Positions 61,459 to 64,000 of a stretch of DNA of 64,000 bases are shown piece by piece. The DNA is from Arthrobacter oryzae. GTDB taxonomy: Bacteria > Actinomycetota > Actinomycetes > Actinomycetales > Micrococcaceae. The stretch spans positions 124,001 to 188,000 of the forward strand of contig NZ_JAUSSM010000002.1 of NCBI RefSeq assembly GCF_030812315.1. The letters run 5' to 3'. Under the pieces are notes generated by a model. It made no database searches. It saw only the letters and a program-made list of their open reading frames with translations, and had not been told where the DNA came from. Numbering within the stretch: position 1 is the stretch's first letter; each line of letters begins with the position of its first letter. Both the position numbers and the translations under genes were made by a program.

Positions 61459-63300
61459 ATGCCTAATGTGAGAAGTCGAATTGCCGCCCTCACGGCGGCT
61501 CTGGCCATGAGCGTGACGGGCGGCGCGGTCGCCGGTCCGGCGTTCGCCGATCCGGGGGACGTCGTTCCGCCCGAGATCAAGAAGACCGCAACCGCCACCG
61601 GGTACGGCGGCGCGGTGAGCACCGTGGACCCGGAGGCATCCGCCGCCGCAATCGAGATCCTCCGCGACGGCGGCAACGCGGCGGACGCCGCCGTCGCCGC
61701 AGCCGCGACCCTGGGCGTAACCGAGCCGTACAGCGCCGGGATCGGCGGCGGGGGCTACTTCGTCTTCTACAACGCAAGGAACGGCAGGGTCGGCACCATC
61801 GACGGCCGTGAAACCGCCCCGGCGGCCATGCCGAACGACGCCTTCATCGACCCCGCCACCAGCCAGCCCTACCGCTTTACGCCGGAGCTCGTCACGAGCG
61901 GCGTCTCGGTCGGCGTTCCCGGCACACCGGCCACCTGGGATCGTGCGCTCAAGCGCTGGGGCACCTTGGACCTGGACGATGCCCTGGAACCGGCCATCGA
62001 CGTTGCGAGCCGGGGCTTCCTGGTTGACGAAACGTTCCGTCAGCAGACCCTGGACAACAAGGACCGCTTTGCGGCGTTCACCTCGACAAGCAGCCTCTTC
62101 CTCCCGGGCGGCGACGCACCCGCCGTCGGCAGCGTCTTGAAAAACCCCGACCTCGCCGCGACGTACGAGCTCCTCGCGGACAAGGGTACGGACGGCTTCT
62201 ACGGCGGCCCGCTGGCGGAAGAGATCGTGGCCACCGTGAAGGCCCCGCCCAAGGCGGCCGGAACGACGTTGCCCGTCCCTGTCGGATACATGGAGACGAA
62301 GGACCTAGCCACCTACCGCGCCCTGGACCAGGCACCCACGCACGTCGAATACCGCGGCCTGGACGTTTACGGCATGGCGCCGTCGAGCAGCGGGGGAACC
62401 ACCGTCGGCGAGGCGCTGAACATCCTGGATACGTCCAATCTTTCCGAAATGGCCAAGCCGGCCGCCCTGCACCACTACCTTGAGGCGAGCGCACTCGCCT
62501 TCGCCGACCGTGCCAAGTACGTAGGCGACCCGGCGTTTGTCGACGTCCCCACCGAGGAACTCACCGATCCGCTGTTCGGCAAGGAACGCGCGTGCCAGAT
62601 CAACCCGGCCGGGGCCGCGAAGAAGCCCGTCGGGCCGGGGGATGTCTCCTCGTACGACGGCGCGTGCCCGGCGGCCGCCGCGGCGCCCGCCGATGAGAAG
62701 GACACCGAGAACATTTCGACCACGAACCTGACGGTCGCGGACAGGTGGGGAAACGTGGTGGAGTACACGCTCACCATCGAGCAGACCGGTGGCTCCGGCA
62801 TCGTCGTCCCCGGCCGCGGATTCCTGCTCAACAACGAGCTGACCGACTTCTCCACCGTGTATGACGAGAACGATCCGAACCGGATCCAGCCGGGAAAGCG
62901 CCCGCGCTCCTCGATGTCGCCGACCATCATCCTGAAGGACGGTGATCCGTACCTCGCCCTCGGCTCGCCCGGCGGATCGACGATCATCACCACCGTCCTG
63001 CAGACCATCGTGAACCGCGTGGACCTGGGAATGAACATCTCCGATGCTGTTGCGGCGCCGCGCGCATCGCAGCGGAACACAGCCAACGTGACGGCAGAGC
63101 CTGGGTTTATCGAGGTCTACGGAAGCGAGCTGACGCCGTACGGTCACGCGTTCACCCCCTCGGGTGATGCATTCACATCGGCAGCAGAGATCGGTGCGGC
63201 GACCGCCATTGAATTCCTGCCCGACGGGCGAATGGTCGCCGCGGCCGAGCCAGTGCGGCGCGGCGGAGGCTCGGCGATGGTCGTCAAACCGTCGCCGTAA
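61459..63300 (+). CDS. ggt: Gamma-glutamyltransferase (secreted)
   Basis: This 613-residue Ntn-hydrolase precursor cleaves or transfers gamma-glutamyl groups of glutathione-like compounds. Signal peptide MPNVRSRIAALTAALAMSVTGGAVAGPAFA is at residues 1-30. The large-subunit region has NAADAAVAAAATLGVTEPYSAGIGGGGYFVFYNA. Autocleavage and nucleophile threonine lie in ENISTTNLTVADRWGNVVEYTLT, and the small subunit shows NNELTDFS, RPRSSMSPTIILKDG and LGSPGGSTIITTVLQTI. Length and order are normal. Exported to the cell surface; in mycothiol-using actinobacteria it may recycle extracellular gamma-glutamyl peptides (inference). Confidence 0.95.
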   Translation: MPNVRSRIAALTAALAMSVTGGAVAGPAFADPGDVVPPEIKKTATATGYGGAVSTVDPEASAAAIEILRDGGNAADAAVAAAATLGVTEPYSAGIGGGGYFVFYNARNGRVGTIDGRETAPAAMPNDAFIDPATSQPYRFTPELVTSGVSVGVPGTPATWDRALKRWGTLDLDDALEPAIDVASRGFLVDETFRQQTLDNKDRFAAFTSTSSLFLPGGDAPAVGSVLKNPDLAATYELLADKGTDGFYGGPLAEEIVATVKAPPKAAGTTLPVPVGYMETKDLATYRALDQAPTHVEYRGLDVYGMAPSSSGGTTVGEALNILDTSNLSEMAKPAALHHYLEASALAFADRAKYVGDPAFVDVPTEELTDPLFGKERACQINPAGAAKKPVGPGDVSSYDGACPAAAAAPADEKDTENISTTNLTVADRWGNVVEYTLTIEQTGGSGIVVPGRGFLLNNELTDFSTVYDENDPNRIQPGKRPRSSMSPTIILKDGDPYLALGSPGGSTIITTVLQTIVNRVDLGMNISDAVAAPRASQRNTANVTAEPGFIEVYGSELTPYGHAFTPSGDAFTSAAEIGAATAIEFLPDGRMVAAAEPVRRGGGSAMVVKPSP

Positions 63301-63313
63301 CCTGGCGGCCGCC

Positions 63314-63910
63314 ATGGGCAGCGCGGACTACCAATTCCTGACGGTCTGGCGGGTGGCCGGCACTCCGGAGGACGTCGCGGCCATCCTTGGCGATGCCAGC
63401 TCGCTTCCCCGTTGGTGGCCGTCGGTCTATCTTGCCGTCGAACCTGAGGGCCGGACGCCAGAGAGCGGCCTGGGTCCCTGCATCCCCAGCCCTGTTCGCC
63501 TGCACACGAAAGGCTGGCTACCCTACACACTCCGCTGGACCCTGACCGTCACCGAGCCCGTCACCAGGCGCGGATTCGCTCTCACCGCTTCCGGTGACCT
63601 GAACGGAACAGGCCGTTGGACGTTCGAGCAGGACGGACCGGAGACGGTGATCACCTACGACTGGCGGGTTAGGGCAGAAAAGCCGGTGCTGCGTCGTTTG
63701 AGCTGGCTCCTGAAACCGGCATTCGCTGCCAACCACCGGTGGGCGATGGCCCGTGGCCAGGAGAGTCTCGCCCTTGAGCTCCGACGCCGGCGGCACGGTG
63801 ATGACGCGCAGGCGGTCCCGCCGCCTCCGGGCGCCACGTTCCGGCAGCTGTTGCACCACAAAACCAGCGGCCGCGGGCGGCGGCGTCCCGGTTCGCGGGA
63901 ACGGGAGTAG
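63314..63910 (+). CDS. SRPBCC family protein
   Basis: This 198-residue ligand-binding-fold protein opens DYQFLTVWRVAGTPEDVAAILGDASSLPRWWPSVYLAVEPEGRT. Its middle shows RWTLTVTEPVTRRGFALTASGDLNGTGRWTFEQDGPETVITYDWRV, the antiparallel sheet of polyketide-cyclase-like proteins, and its basic tail ends GRGRRRPGSRERE. ATG 63314 is used; 13 bp separates it from the ggt stop and no strong ribosome site is visible. No catalytic signature. Confidence 0.82.
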   Translation: MGSADYQFLTVWRVAGTPEDVAAILGDASSLPRWWPSVYLAVEPEGRTPESGLGPCIPSPVRLHTKGWLPYTLRWTLTVTEPVTRRGFALTASGDLNGTGRWTFEQDGPETVITYDWRVRAEKPVLRRLSWLLKPAFAANHRWAMARGQESLALELRRRRHGDDAQAVPPPPGATFRQLLHHKTSGRGRRRPGSRERE

Positions 63911-63939
63911 GGTTTGCCATAGCTGACGAAGGGGTCCAC

Positions 63940-64000
63940 ATGAGCTACAAGTTTCGTACCGTCCGGGTTCGCGGCACTGACCTCGTTGGGACGATTGCGC
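63940..64000 (+). CDS. Start of an unidentified gene, cut by window end
   Basis: ATG 63940 has GAAGGGG upstream, a good ribosome site. The first 20 residues read MSYKFRTVRVRGTDLVGTIA and the frame is open at the window edge. Too little is visible to name a family. Confidence 0.5.
   Translation, partial: MSYKFRTVRVRGTDLVGTIA

Overview
The window is high-GC actinobacterial DNA and looks like a member of the Micrococcaceae (Arthrobacter / Pseudarthrobacter type). The pointers are a mycothiol-type arsenate reductase beside a thioredoxin-type one, an Lsr2 nucleoid protein, a BsaP-like protein inside the biotin operon, an ECF42-type sigma factor with its YciI/DGPF partner, a TIGR02569 protein, and frequent GTG starts and 4-bp ATGA/GTGA gene overlaps. 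I saw no rRNA, tRNA, CRISPR array, transposase or phage gene. The organism assignment is inference from gene content.

Layout. 1-3956 is the end of an arsenic-resistance cluster: an ArsC cut by the window edge, a thioredoxin reductase, an 18-residue peptide with six cysteines, a long palindromic repeat, a flavoprotein with a cysteine-bearing tail, and two overlapping arsenate reductases with different expected redox partners. 3972-13425 holds stress and housekeeping genes: UspA, polyphosphate kinase 2, Lsr2, a folate pair (cyclodeaminase-like protein and 5-formyl-THF cyclo-ligase), and a TIGR03943/permease pair with a His-rich loop. 13966-25331 carries small regulatory modules with visible operators: TetR/cupin/amine oxidase, MerR/membrane protein, and a small self-regulated HTH gene. 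It also has an NCS1 permease, a lytic transglycosylase, a TIGR02569 protein and a stand-alone PEP-utiliser swivel domain. 25372-27164 is an ECF42 sigma/YciI pair with a matching promoter. 27353-33319 is an AraC-controlled polyol ABC uptake operon with a dehydrogenase; its sugar kinase is broken and it has no ATPase gene.

33443-44062 is the most unusual metabolic stretch. It has a flavin reductase, a secreted HNH-nuclease/SLH-repeat protein, and a GTP cyclohydrolase II fused to a flavin-dependent (acyl-CoA dehydrogenase-fold) monooxygenase. Converging on these is a six-gene biotin operon, bioB-bsaP-bioA-bioF-bioD-P450, whose members overlap by 4 bp throughout. The P450 lacks the normally near-invariant ExxR pair.

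45521-52942 is a compact five-gene module on the minus strand, SWIM protein - DUF5691 - MoxR-type AAA+ ATPase - DUF5682 - VWA protein. It looks like one ATP-driven machine of unknown function and is the best candidate here for an undescribed system. 53028-64000 returns to ordinary content: RibD-type reductase, 5'-3' exonuclease, a PucR remnant, a LacI/sugar-porter pair with a perfect 16-bp operator, YqeY, an MFS exporter, a lipoprotein, an LLM oxidoreductase, gamma-glutamyltransferase and an SRPBCC protein. All function calls come from reading motifs and context; no database search was run.
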